The position numbers were made by a program, and so were the translations under genes. Positions 19,877-28,967 of a stretch of DNA of 64,000 nt are shown here, one piece after another (within the stretch, counting starts at the first letter, position 1; each line of letters starts with the position of its first letter). The notes beneath the pieces are model-generated. The model saw nothing but the letters and a program-made list of their open reading frames with translations, was not told the origin of the DNA and made no database searches. The stretch is from Kitasatospora sp. MAP5-34 (GTDB lineage Bacteria > Actinomycetota > Actinomycetes > Streptomycetales > Streptomycetaceae), in NCBI RefSeq assembly GCF_029894335.1, contig NZ_JARXZC010000015.1, positions 1 through 64,000 of the forward strand, written 5' to 3'.

Positions 19877-20683
19877 GCAATTGCCCTCGGTCTGCCTACG
19901 CGCTGCGTCGGGCACTGAGCCACCGAACGTCGACAACGCCTCGACCACCACGTGCCAGGCCTCGCTGAGCGGGTCGATCAGCGCGAAGTGGCCGACGCCC
20001 GGCATCGGGACCATCCGAGTGGCCGGATGCGCGACGGCGTAGGAATCTCCGACCTCGAAGGGCACGATTTCGTCCTCCTTCCCGTGCACGATCACCACCG
20101 GGGTCGGCGGGCCGGCCATCCGTACCGGATCCAGGTCACCCCGGCCCTGCGGCGAGCCGCCCAGGAAATCGGCCACGGCACCGTCGCGCAGGCCCAGTCG
20201 GTACGCGAGTTCCAGGTCCGCCACGGGGGCGAGGGCGATCGTGCCCACCAGCCCGGGAATCGGCACCACGGCTGCGGCCCACAGCGCCAGCTGGCCGCCC
20301 GCAGAGTGTCCGAGGACCACCACTGATCCGTTGTGCGACGCCTCCCCGGCGCGGTCCCCCACCGCTGCGGCCAGCAACTCCGGTACGGCGGTGAGGACCG
20401 CGCCGACATCGTCCAGCGACAGTTCGGGCCGTCCCGGGACGCGCCGGTACTCGACCGAAACCACCGTCCACCCCGCCTCGCGCAGCGCGACGGCCTGCGG
20501 ACGGGTGTGCGTACGGTCTATTTCGGGGCGCCAGAAGCCACCGTGAACCAGTACGGCCAGCGGACGCCCCGCCGCGAGGGGGCCACCCAGCCAGACGTCC
20601 GCGACCTGCTCGGCCGCAGCACCGTAGCGCAACGTCAGATCGGGCCCTGGCGCCGGGCGGGTCAGAATCGATAGGTCTTCCAC
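19856..20683 (-). CDS. Alpha/beta hydrolase (esterase/peptidase fold)
   Basis: The protein has 275 residues. I chose GTG 20683 (AGGG about 8 bases upstream); the frame is open to 20941 but that extension lacks fold elements and overlaps the opposite gene's promoter. It has oxyanion-hole motif VLVHGGFW, nucleophile elbow GHSAGG, an acid in HGKEDEIVPF and catalytic His in GVGHFALIDP. The HGG type groups it with small carboxylesterases. The last codons overlap the operator region of the downstream oxidoreductase gene. Confidence 0.85.
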   Translation of the reverse strand: MEDLSILTRPAPGPDLTLRYGAAAEQVADVWLGGPLAAGRPLAVLVHGGFWRPEIDRTHTRPQAVALREAGWTVVSVEYRRVPGRPELSLDDVGAVLTAVPELLAAAVGDRAGEASHNGSVVVLGHSAGGQLALWAAAVVPIPGLVGTIALAPVADLELAYRLGLRDGAVADFLGGSPQGRGDLDPVRMAGPPTPVVIVHGKEDEIVPFEVGDSYAVAHPATRMVPMPGVGHFALIDPLSEAWHVVVEALSTFGGSVPDAARRQTEGNCLTVSTI

Positions 20684-20956
20684 TGTCAGTGCCCTACTTT
20701 CCGCGTCTGGGGCGAAGAGGCAGGCGACGAGCACACCCGTCGCCGGCCGGAATCGAACGCATGCAGCGTAGGGCCCCGCCTCGACATCACCCGCGCCGGG
20801 TTCGATGTCTGACAGTTGACCGGCCCGGACCAGGCCCGGTTCAGGCAATCTGGTCCCGGCCGGCTCGGCACCGTCGACGCGTTGCAGAGTGGTCGGCCGC
20901 CGGCCGATGGGTACGGTGGACATGCACTGACGATCCGTCAACAGAAGGAGATCCCG

Positions 20957-21382
<426 letters not shown>

Positions 21383-21630
21383 GCCCGGCCCTCCGGGGGC
21401 TCGGACAGCACACGCAGTGACCTCCGGCAACGGGACTCACCTCGCTCCTCGGTCCGCTCGGCACGCCGCGAGTTGACATATCCGGAGTCCCTTTCTACCC
21501 GCCCGCACCCCCCGCGAGCTGGGCCTTAGCCCCCGTACGCAGCAACCCCGGGGCCGCCGGCTCAGTAATATCCGCCCCGGATGCCGTGCGGCGGCCTGCC
21601 GGCGGCGGCGGTGGTGCTTGGAAGGGACGA

Positions 21631-22308
21631 GTGATCCTGATGGGGGTTTCCAGCTGGCTGGTTCTGGGGGGCGAGGACCCGGAGCACGCCCTCGCCGAAG
21701 CGGCGGGTCAGGCCGGGCTGGTGAGCCAACTCAGGCCGCTGATCCGTGAGTTGAGCAAGCCAGATGACCTGGTGTTCGACCCGTTCGCCGGGTGGGGGAC
21801 GACGCTGGTGGCGGCCTCGGTCGAGGGGCGTCGTGGGTTCGGCATCGAGGTGAACGCGGAGCGCGCCGAGGACGCGCGGCGGTGGCTGCGGGACTACCCC
21901 GGGCAGGAGATGTACTGCGGCGACGCCCGCAAGCCCCCGTTGGAGGCCGGGTCGGTCGACCTGGTGCTGTGCGATCTGCCGTATTTCGGCACCAACCTGG
22001 ACACCGACGCGATGGCCGACGGCCAGTTCTACGCGCTGCGTGAGTACGACGACTACCTGGGTGCACTGGACGAAGCGTTCGCCGCCATCGCGCTCACGAT
22101 GCGCCCGGGCGCCAACGCGGTGATCGCGGTGCAGAACCGCCGCATCGCCGACCGGTTCGTGCCGCTCGCCTGGGACGCCGCCCGGGTGCTCGGGCGGCAC
22201 CTCACGCTCGGCGACGAACGCATCCACCTCTACGACCGGCCGGCGAGCGGCGACGACCCGATGCGGACCAACCGCTCGCACGAGTACCTGCTGATGGCCA
22301 CCAAATAG
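21631..22308 (+). CDS. SAM-dependent methyltransferase, DNA N4/N6-type fold
   Basis: The protein has 225 residues. Two starts are possible, GTG 21631 (closer to GAAGGGA) and ATG 21640; I used the former. It has the ligand motif FDPFAGWGTTLVAA and a catalytic DLPYFG, the variant of D/N-PPY seen in amino-methylating enzymes of DNA, tRNA or protein. Motif order (SAM-binding before DLPY) is the gamma-like arrangement. It carries no target-recognition insert, so a restriction role is unlikely. It ends facing the ATP-grasp operon with a bidirectional hairpin between. Confidence 0.85.
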   Translation: MILMGVSSWLVLGGEDPEHALAEAAGQAGLVSQLRPLIRELSKPDDLVFDPFAGWGTTLVAASVEGRRGFGIEVNAERAEDARRWLRDYPGQEMYCGDARKPPLEAGSVDLVLCDLPYFGTNLDTDAMADGQFYALREYDDYLGALDEAFAAIALTMRPGANAVIAVQNRRIADRFVPLAWDAARVLGRHLTLGDERIHLYDRPASGDDPMRTNRSHEYLLMATK

Positions 22309-22328
22309 GCTGCCGACCAGAAAACTTG

Positions 22329-22367
22329 CCGTACCCGTGGTGAGGACCGGCCCCACCACGGGTACGG
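22329..22367 (-). terminator. Bidirectional terminator between methyltransferase and ATP-grasp operon
   Basis: A perfect 14-bp inverted repeat (ccgtacccgtggtg / caccacgggtacgg) has an 11-nt loop. On the minus strand it is followed by CAAGTTTT, so it fits as the end of the six-gene operon starting at 29917. Confidence 0.88.
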
Positions 22368-22377
22368 GCGCCGCCGC

Positions 22378-23655
22378 TCAGCCGTTGCCGCCGAGCGGCT
22401 CCAGCACCAGCTCGCCCAGGAACCACTCCTCCAGCACCTGCAGCCGCGCCCGGCACTCGGCCTGGTCCGCTCCGGAGACCAGCGCTGTGAGCAGGAAGTC
22501 CGACGAGAAGGCGGCGGCCTTCATGGTCTGCCCCGGCCCGACGAACACCTGGTACTTCTCGATCCACGGGAAGGCCGGCGGCACCTCGGGGATCGCCACC
22601 ACCCGGCCGGGACGCTTCATCAGCACCAACTGGCCCGACATCTGACGTGGCGTCAGTTTTTCGGGGCCGGTCCGGCCGAGCCACTCCGGCAGCGGCAGCC
22701 CCAGCTGGGCCCGTACCCAGGACTCGCTGGGGTCGACGCCGAACAGCGTACGGACGATGTCGCGGATGGCGGCCCCACCCGTGCGGCAGGCGATCTCGCA
22801 CAGCACCAACTCGTCCTCGGGGGTGTGGAAGAACTCCGCGTGGAAGGCGAAGTGCTCCGGGCCAGAGAGTGCCCCCAATGCCTGCTCGGTGAACGCCAGC
22901 AACCGCTGCGCGAGCGGATCGCCGACATCGAGGGTGAGGTCCAGCCGGGGGCCGGTGTCGGTGGCGAAGGACGCCAGCGTGTACTGGTACTGCGAGGGCC
23001 AGGACAGCACCACCCGCCCGTCCACGACCAGCCCGTCCACATGGCACATCGAGCCGTGCACGAAGGCCTCGGCCATCAGGTTCGGCTGGTACGGCCCGTA
23101 GAGGTCGAAGCCGTCGGCGAGGTAGTCGTCCAGGTCCGCGCGCGACTCGAGGATCCGCAGGCCCACCGAGCCGGCGCTGTCCCGGGGCTTGAGCACCACC
23201 GGGAAGCCGTGCTCCTCGGCGAAGCCGACCAGCTCCGTGGCGCACTCGATCTCCCGGTACGGGGCCACCCGCAGCCCGGCGGCGAGCGCCCGGCGCTTCA
23301 TCACCACCTTGTCGCGGTACGGGAGGACGGTGTCCATCCGCTGGCCGGGCAGCCCGAGGATGTCCCGCAGCTCGGCCGCGCGTTCGAGGTCCCGCTCCTG
23401 GCACGCGACGACGTACCGGATCTCGTGCTCGCGCGCGAGCGCCAACGCCAGTTCCTCCAGCTCACCGCTGGTCTCGTAGCCGTCCACGGCGGCCGTTCGA
23501 GCGTAGCCACCGCCTTCGGCGGGCAACTCCTCGCCCACCAGGGCCAGATGCTCCCGGGAGGTGATCAACAGAACGTCGCCGTCGTGGTCGGCGAGCCACT
23601 GGTCGTAGGGGGTGCCGACCAGCGAACCCCGGTGGTGCAGAACGAGCACGGTCAT
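22378..23655 (-). CDS. ATP-grasp ligase (last gene of the operon)
   Basis: The protein has 425 residues. ATG 23655 overlaps the upstream stop by 4 nt (ATGA). An N-terminal Rossmann-like pre-grasp domain (about 1-105) is followed by the ATP-binding segment with FPVVLKPRDSAGSVGL. The metal/phosphate motif region reads HAEFFHTPEDELVLCEIACR followed by TGG, the family's E-x-N-x-R-x-GG with Cys where Asn is usual. Such enzymes activate a carboxylate as acyl phosphate and couple it to an amine, as in dipeptide ligases and dapdiamide-type assembly. The substrate is unknown. As the third ATP-grasp gene in one operon, it may add a second residue or a cap. Confidence 0.88.
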   Translation of the reverse strand: MTVLVLHHRGSLVGTPYDQWLADHDGDVLLITSREHLALVGEELPAEGGGYARTAAVDGYETSGELEELALALAREHEIRYVVACQERDLERAAELRDILGLPGQRMDTVLPYRDKVVMKRRALAAGLRVAPYREIECATELVGFAEEHGFPVVLKPRDSAGSVGLRILESRADLDDYLADGFDLYGPYQPNLMAEAFVHGSMCHVDGLVVDGRVVLSWPSQYQYTLASFATDTGPRLDLTLDVGDPLAQRLLAFTEQALGALSGPEHFAFHAEFFHTPEDELVLCEIACRTGGAAIRDIVRTLFGVDPSESWVRAQLGLPLPEWLGRTGPEKLTPRQMSGQLVLMKRPGRVVAIPEVPPAFPWIEKYQVFVGPGQTMKAAAFSSDFLLTALVSGADQAECRARLQVLEEWFLGELVLEPLGGNG

Positions 23656-24509
23656 CTCAGGCCCTCCTCGGCCGGCTCCAGCTTCAGCTCCAAGTCCGCG
23701 TCCGCGTCCAGCTTCAGCTCCAGCTCGGGGTCGAGCCCGGCCTGCGCGCGTACCAGGGCCCGCGCCGGGCGGGCGGCGGGGTGGTAGCCGAGGCCGTGCA
23801 CCAGCCAGTCGCCGCCGGCCTCGCGGACCGCCTCGACGGCGTACGGGTGACCGGGGTCGGACGGCAGCGCCGCCAGCACCGCGTCCGTGACCGCCAGGCC
23901 CGGTCCGTGGTGGCGTTCGCCGGTCGTCAGCGGCTCGACGGTCAGGCTCGGCACCACCGACGGGTCGTCGGGCAGGAAGCCGCCCGCCACGAAGGCGCGC
24001 AGCGCGGCTTCGTCGGCGAGTTCGGCGAGTTCGGCGAGTTCGGCGCCCACCGGCCGACCGGCCGCCCGGCGGCGGCGCACCGCGAGCGGGTAACCCCACT
24101 GGTGCGCCCACCAGTACAGGTCGGCCACCCGCCGGACCTCCTCGCGGCGGGTCGCGGGGACGCCCGCCCGGGCCAGCAGGTCCTGGGCCGCCACGCCGTC
24201 GGCCAGGGCCAGCGCGGTGTCGCGCGACTGCCCGGCCAGGCCGAGGTGGTCGCGCAGGCCGCCGGCCCTGATCTGGTCGGCCGGGTCGAGGGCGACCACC
24301 GCCGACACCCCGCCCTGGCGGGCGAGGTCCAGCACCGTGGTCTCCACGGCGGCCGACTCGGCGTACCGCCGCACCACACGGACCGCCGAGAAACCGGGGT
24401 ACTCCCCCGCTCGGCCGGTCAGCAGTACGAGCGAACGGCCGGAGTCCGCCAGCCAGTTGGGGCAGTCGGCCGCGTACCGGCCGTCCGGGTCCAGCACGAC
24501 GATGCTCAT
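23652..24509 (-). CDS. Degenerate ATP-grasp-like protein
   Basis: The protein has 285 residues and is linked to its neighbours by 4-nt overlaps on both sides (starts ATG 24509; stop at 23652-23654 overlaps the next start). It opens with a pre-grasp Rossmann fold (MSIVVLDPDGRYAADCPNWL) and the lid region, but it is about 130 residues shorter than its neighbour and lacks the E-x-N-x-R-x-GG catalytic motif. It is probably a non-catalytic partner or relic. It carries two small repeats: AEL three times near 155-165, and a C-terminal acidic tail with LELKL repeated. Both coincide with direct DNA repeats. Confidence 0.75.
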   Translation of the reverse strand: MSIVVLDPDGRYAADCPNWLADSGRSLVLLTGRAGEYPGFSAVRVVRRYAESAAVETTVLDLARQGGVSAVVALDPADQIRAGGLRDHLGLAGQSRDTALALADGVAAQDLLARAGVPATRREEVRRVADLYWWAHQWGYPLAVRRRRAAGRPVGAELAELAELADEAALRAFVAGGFLPDDPSVVPSLTVEPLTTGERHHGPGLAVTDAVLAALPSDPGHPYAVEAVREAGGDWLVHGLGYHPAARPARALVRAQAGLDPELELKLDADADLELKLEPAEEGLR

Positions 24510-27031
24510 CGACTCCCGTCCTCCATCCGTACCGTCAGCACCGTGTCGATCAGCTCCTCGCAGAGCCGCACCGCCGCGTCCGTGTCCGGCGCGGTGACGG
24601 CGAGCAGGCCGAGCCGGTCCCAGTTGTCCTCCATCGGCCGGATCACCGAGCCGCTGCGCGCGGCCAGGTCGAAGGCCAGGACGGCCGGGTGGGCGCGCAG
24701 TTCGTCGACGCCGCCGATCTCCGCCACCCGGCCGGGCGGAGCGATCACACCCCGGACGGCGCCTGCGGCCACCGGCTTCGGGCGCTCCACCAGCGGCTCG
24801 ACCAGGCCGAAGGGCCAGGCGAGGGCGTAGCGGGTCAGGTCCAGGCCGTAGGCGGCCTGGACCAGGTCGGGGATGTGGTCGCCGCCGAGGCGGTTGTGGC
24901 CCTCGATGATCAGCGGGCCGCGCGAGCTGAGGCGCAGCTCGGTGTGGCTGGGGCCGTCCGTGATGCCCATCGCGTCCAGGAAGACGGCGACCGCGTCGAC
25001 GATCCGCTCCTCGTCGGCCTCGTCCAGCCGGGCCGGCTGCGCGTGGCCGAGCTCGACGAAGTGCTCGCCGCCGGTCAGCTTCTCGGTGATCGCGACCACG
25101 ATGTGGCGGCCGCCGAAGCTGAAGCCCTCGATGCTGAACTCGGGGCCGTCGATGTACTGCTCCATCAGGAAGTCCCCGACGGTGTACAGGGTGCTCCCCC
25201 GGTCCATGCCGTCGCGGCGGACGGTGGCGATCCGCTCCCAGACCGCGTCGATGTCCTCGGGGCCGCTGACCTGGAAGATGGCGAAGCCCGCCGTCAGGTC
25301 GGTCGGCTTCACCACGAACGGGTACCCGTGCGCCCGGCCGAACGCCGTCATGCTCGCGCGGTCCCGCAGCGGGTCGGCGGCGACGGTGGGCGCGCCCACC
25401 TCGGCCAGGTGGCGGCGCATCGCGAGCTTGTCGCGCAGCAGCCGGGCAGGCAGGTAGCCCGTACCGCCCAGGCCGAACAGGTCGTTGACGCGCCCCGCGA
25501 TCTCCAGGCCGGGCTCGGTCAGCGAGAGCGCGGCGGAGAAGTTCCAGATGGTGTGGGCGGCTCGCGCGAGGGGCTCCATCACCGACCAGTCGGTGTAGTC
25601 GGCGATCAGGGTGACGTCGGCGAGCCGGGCCTGCTCGGGCTCGAACTTGTCCTTGTGCTGGACGAGGATCACGTTCAGCCCGAGCTGCTTGGCGATCCGT
25701 ACCGGCTCGGTGAGGTGGCCGATCAGCAGCAGCGTCCGCTCGGGGTGCATCGGCCCTGCGGGGGCCGCGTTGACCGCGTTCAGCAGCTCCGAGCCGGTCT
25801 CCACCCGGAGCAGTGCCTTCGCCTCGGCCACCAGCCGGTCCGCCTCCTGCGCCGACTCCGCCTCGATGATCACGCTGCCGTGCCGACTGGCCGAGTGACG
25901 GGTGTGCGGGAGCAAGTCCCCTTTCGCGAAAGGGAACTTCACGTCGTACACGTAGGGGAGCGCGGCGACCTGCTCCAGGCCGTCGATCCGGGTGATCGGG
26001 CCCGGGCGGAACTCGAAGAAGGAGATCGCCCCGACCCGCGTGGCCTGGGTCGGGGTGACGGTCTGCCCGGCGAGCTGGTCGAAGACCGCGCCCTCGATGT
26101 CGAAGCCGGTGGCGATCCTGATCAGCGCCGGGATCCGGTCACCGCCGAAGCGGGCCTGGGACTCCACGATCCGGGGGCCGGACGCAGTGAGGATCAGCTC
26201 GGTGTGCGCCGGGCCGAACTGATAACCGGCCGCGTCGAGTACGGCGGTGACCAACTCGCCGATGGCCGCCACGTCCTGCTCGGGCAGCGGCGCCGGGAAG
26301 ACATGGCCGGTCTCCACGAAGGCGGGCGCGGGCGTCTTGCGCTTGGCGGTGATGCCGACGAGCTGGTGCCGCCCGCCGTTGCTGAGCGTCTCGACGCTGA
26401 ACTCTGGACCTTCCAGGAACTCCTCGACCAGCACCGGACCTTGGTAGTCGAATCGAGCCAACTCGGCCTGCCAGCTGTCGAGTTCCTCCGGACCGAGGAG
26501 CAGTCGCACCGCAGCGCTGCCCTGCAGCCGGGTCGGCTTCACCACCGCCGGGAGTCCGAACTTCTCGAGTACTCCGGCGACTTCGGACGGGTCGGCCGCC
26601 ACGGCCGAACGCACCGGGGACAACCCGTGCTCGGACAGCAGCTCACGCAGCGCCGCCTTGTCGTTGAGCCGGCGGATCGCATCCGGCGGATTGACCGCGA
26701 GCCCGAGCGCCTCGGCCTCCTCGGCGACCGGCAACATGGTCGCCTCCTCGCCCAAGTGCAGTACGTACGCCACGTCGTGGGCGAGGGCGGTCTCCCGGAC
26801 CAGGCGGCGCAGCGCCGGCTCGTCCTTGAAGTCGACGTACAGCATCTCCTTGACGTGCTGCGCCACCTGCGCCAGGTACGAGGCGGGCTGCAGCGTCGGA
26901 TCCCAGATCGACCAGACCTCGAAGCCGATTTCCGCCGCCTTCGCCACGAACTGGCTGTACGGCTGGACCATCAGGAGGCGGTTGTTCCCGACTGCTGAAC
27001 CACTCGTCGTCACTGCGCTGTTCTCTGTCAC
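24506..27031 (-). CDS. Tandem two-module ATP-grasp ligase
   Basis: The 841-residue protein starts at GTG 27031, which overlaps the cysE-like stop by 4 nt. Two complete ATP-grasp units of about 420 residues follow each other. Unit 1 has LPAVVKPTRLQGSAAV and HTELILTASGPRIVESQARF; unit 2 has YPFVVKPTDLTAGFAIF and HTELRLSSRGPLIIEGHNRL, each followed by GGD and Ile. Unit 1 has Gln where unit 2 keeps the metal-binding Asn. Each unit has its own pre-grasp domain. The two could catalyse successive amide bonds or one could be regulatory. Bimodular ATP-grasp ligases are uncommon. With CysK, CysE and MFS genes it points to biosynthesis of a small peptide from a modified amino acid. Confidence 0.9.
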   Translation of the reverse strand: MTENSAVTTSGSAVGNNRLLMVQPYSQFVAKAAEIGFEVWSIWDPTLQPASYLAQVAQHVKEMLYVDFKDEPALRRLVRETALAHDVAYVLHLGEEATMLPVAEEAEALGLAVNPPDAIRRLNDKAALRELLSEHGLSPVRSAVAADPSEVAGVLEKFGLPAVVKPTRLQGSAAVRLLLGPEELDSWQAELARFDYQGPVLVEEFLEGPEFSVETLSNGGRHQLVGITAKRKTPAPAFVETGHVFPAPLPEQDVAAIGELVTAVLDAAGYQFGPAHTELILTASGPRIVESQARFGGDRIPALIRIATGFDIEGAVFDQLAGQTVTPTQATRVGAISFFEFRPGPITRIDGLEQVAALPYVYDVKFPFAKGDLLPHTRHSASRHGSVIIEAESAQEADRLVAEAKALLRVETGSELLNAVNAAPAGPMHPERTLLLIGHLTEPVRIAKQLGLNVILVQHKDKFEPEQARLADVTLIADYTDWSVMEPLARAAHTIWNFSAALSLTEPGLEIAGRVNDLFGLGGTGYLPARLLRDKLAMRRHLAEVGAPTVAADPLRDRASMTAFGRAHGYPFVVKPTDLTAGFAIFQVSGPEDIDAVWERIATVRRDGMDRGSTLYTVGDFLMEQYIDGPEFSIEGFSFGGRHIVVAITEKLTGGEHFVELGHAQPARLDEADEERIVDAVAVFLDAMGITDGPSHTELRLSSRGPLIIEGHNRLGGDHIPDLVQAAYGLDLTRYALAWPFGLVEPLVERPKPVAAGAVRGVIAPPGRVAEIGGVDELRAHPAVLAFDLAARSGSVIRPMEDNWDRLGLLAVTAPDTDAAVRLCEELIDTVLTVRMEDGSR

Positions 27032-27681
27032 TGCGCGCCATTCCCTTCTGCGGCGGTGGGCATCTCGTACGTCTGCTCGTACGTCTCGGGGGCGGTGGGC
27101 ATCTCGTGGTCGAGGACGGCTTGCGGGGCCAGCGCCCGTCCGCCCTTGGGTACATCGGTCATCACCAGGGCCGTGGCACCGATCAGCGCGTCGTCGCCGA
27201 TGGTGATCGGTCCGAGCAGGGTGGCGGCGGCTCCCACCGTGACGCCGTTGCCGAGCCGGGGGTGGCGGCGCTCGCCCGGCTCGCGGCGGCGGTCGTTCCA
27301 CCAGCCGAGGGAGCCCAGTGTGACCTGGTGGAACAGCGACACGTCGTCCCCGATCACGGCGGTCTCGCCGATCACCGTCCCGCCGCCGTGGTCGATGAAG
27401 AAGCGCCGCCCGATCTGCGCGCCGGGGTGGATCTCGACCCCGCCGGTGACGACTTTGGCGATCATGGAGACCGTCCGGGCCGAGCGGTAACAGCCGCTTC
27501 GGTACAGCGCGTTGCCCACCCGGTGGCCCGCCAGCACCAGCGCGGTCGGGTGCAGCAGGGCCTCGCTGCGCCGGCCGACCGAGGGGTCGCGGGCCACGAT
27601 GACGTCCAGCGTCTCCAGGCCGCCGCGCACCACACCGCGCACGGCGCCGCGAAGCCGGGGCAGCGGCCCGTGGCCTCTCAC
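27028..27681 (-). CDS. Serine O-acetyltransferase-like (CysE/EpsC type)
   Basis: The protein has 217 residues; GTG 27681 overlaps the upstream stop. Hexapeptide-repeat left-handed beta-helix sequence runs through the middle, with HPGAQIGRRFFIDHGGGTVI, GETAVIGDD, LFHQVTLGSLGWW and GNGVTVGAAATLLGPI. The catalytic His/Asp pair of CysE lies in IDHGGG. Acetylation of L-serine by acetyl-CoA gives O-acetylserine, the natural substrate of the CysK-like enzyme two genes upstream. It carries an extra C-terminal tail with an imperfect repeat (EMPTAPETYEQ, EMPTAAE). A biosynthetic rather than housekeeping role is inferred from the operon. Confidence 0.9.
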   Translation of the reverse strand: MRGHGPLPRLRGAVRGVVRGGLETLDVIVARDPSVGRRSEALLHPTALVLAGHRVGNALYRSGCYRSARTVSMIAKVVTGGVEIHPGAQIGRRFFIDHGGGTVIGETAVIGDDVSLFHQVTLGSLGWWNDRRREPGERRHPRLGNGVTVGAAATLLGPITIGDDALIGATALVMTDVPKGGRALAPQAVLDHEMPTAPETYEQTYEMPTAAEGNGAQ

Positions 27682-28967
27682 GCGGCCACCCCGGTCTTCA
27701 CGTCGGCGCCGACCACCTGAGCCGCCGCCTGGGCCGCCCGGTCCTGCTGGACCCGGAACAGGAATCGGTAGAGGTGGATCGCGCCGGCGCCGAAGGCCGC
27801 GAAGAGCACGGCCATCACCCAGCTGGGCACGACGGCGGAGAGGATCACCGAGAGCGACCCGACCAGGTAGCCGAGCCGGACGTGCAGCCCGTACGCGGCC
27901 ATGTACTTGGTCCGGGAGTCGGCGGGCACCAGATCGGCGAGCAGCGCCTGGTTGACCGGCAGGGAGGTGATCTCGCCGAAGGTGACCACGAAGGCCGCCA
28001 CGATCAGCACCCAGGCGTTGCTGCTGACCGCCCAGACCATGTAGCCGAGGGTGAAGACCACCACGCCTACCACCATGCGCAGTTGCTGATCAAACCGGCC
28101 GAGCAGCCGGCCGATCCAGAGCGCGCAGCACACTACCAGCAGGGTGTTGACGGCCCGCAGGATGCCGAGCACGTTGACGCCGTCGACGTGCACGGTCCAG
28201 GAGCCGATGCTCAGCAGCCGCTGCGCGGGGAAGTGCGAGCCGAGCCGGACCGCGATGGACGACGAGATCTGCACCTCGACGCACCAGACCAGCAGCGCCG
28301 CGAGGATCAGCCGCAGGAACACCCGGTCGCGGGCCACCGACACATACCCGACCAGGGCCGACTTCACGCCGCGCGGGTTCTGTGCCGCCTCGGGCGGAGC
28401 GGTCTCGGCGAGCGCGAACCAGGTCACCAGGAAGATGCCGAGGGTCGCGACCGCCGCCCCTGCCAGCAGCTGGAAGAAGTAGCCGCCGTAGAGGAGGCCG
28501 CCGACCAGCGAACCGAGCATGAAGGCGACGTTCACCACCCAGTAGTTGATCGTGTAGACGGTGGTCCGCGACTCCGGTGTGGAGACGTCCACGATCATCG
28601 CCTCGTTGGCGGGCAGCGCGATGCCCGCCATGCAGGTGGCGCTCAGGTACAGCAGATACGTCGCCGGACCGGAGTGCAGGAGCGGCGAGTTGACCAGGGC
28701 GAGCCCGGCGTACGACAGGCCGACGCCGATCTCGCCGAGCAGCAGCACCCGCCGACGGCCGTAGACATCAGAGAGGTGTCCGCCGACCAGGTTGCACAGC
28801 ACGGTGGCGGCCGCGACCAGCAGGGTCATCAGACCTGCGGTCGCCGCACCGTAGAGATGGGCGAAGTGAATGACCATCAGCGGGACGAGCATGATGTCGA
28901 AGAACCGCTGGAAGAAGCCGACGCCGATGCGCAGCTTGAGATTGCGGTGCAGCTCCCGGAAGTTCAC
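27678..28967 (-). CDS. MFS exporter
   Basis: The protein has 429 residues; GTG 28967 overlaps the CysK-like stop by 4 nt. It has twelve predicted membrane helices and the motif-A loop GGHLSDVYGRRRVLLLGEIG between helices 2 and 3. It resembles the DHA1-type drug:proton antiporters common in antibiotic clusters and probably exports the operon's product. It sits between the precursor-forming cysK-like and cysE-like genes, so export and synthesis are translated together. Confidence 0.9.
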   Translation of the reverse strand: MNFRELHRNLKLRIGVGFFQRFFDIMLVPLMVIHFAHLYGAATAGLMTLLVAAATVLCNLVGGHLSDVYGRRRVLLLGEIGVGLSYAGLALVNSPLLHSGPATYLLYLSATCMAGIALPANEAMIVDVSTPESRTTVYTINYWVVNVAFMLGSLVGGLLYGGYFFQLLAGAAVATLGIFLVTWFALAETAPPEAAQNPRGVKSALVGYVSVARDRVFLRLILAALLVWCVEVQISSSIAVRLGSHFPAQRLLSIGSWTVHVDGVNVLGILRAVNTLLVVCCALWIGRLLGRFDQQLRMVVGVVVFTLGYMVWAVSSNAWVLIVAAFVVTFGEITSLPVNQALLADLVPADSRTKYMAAYGLHVRLGYLVGSLSVILSAVVPSWVMAVLFAAFGAGAIHLYRFLFRVQQDRAAQAAAQVVGADVKTGVAA

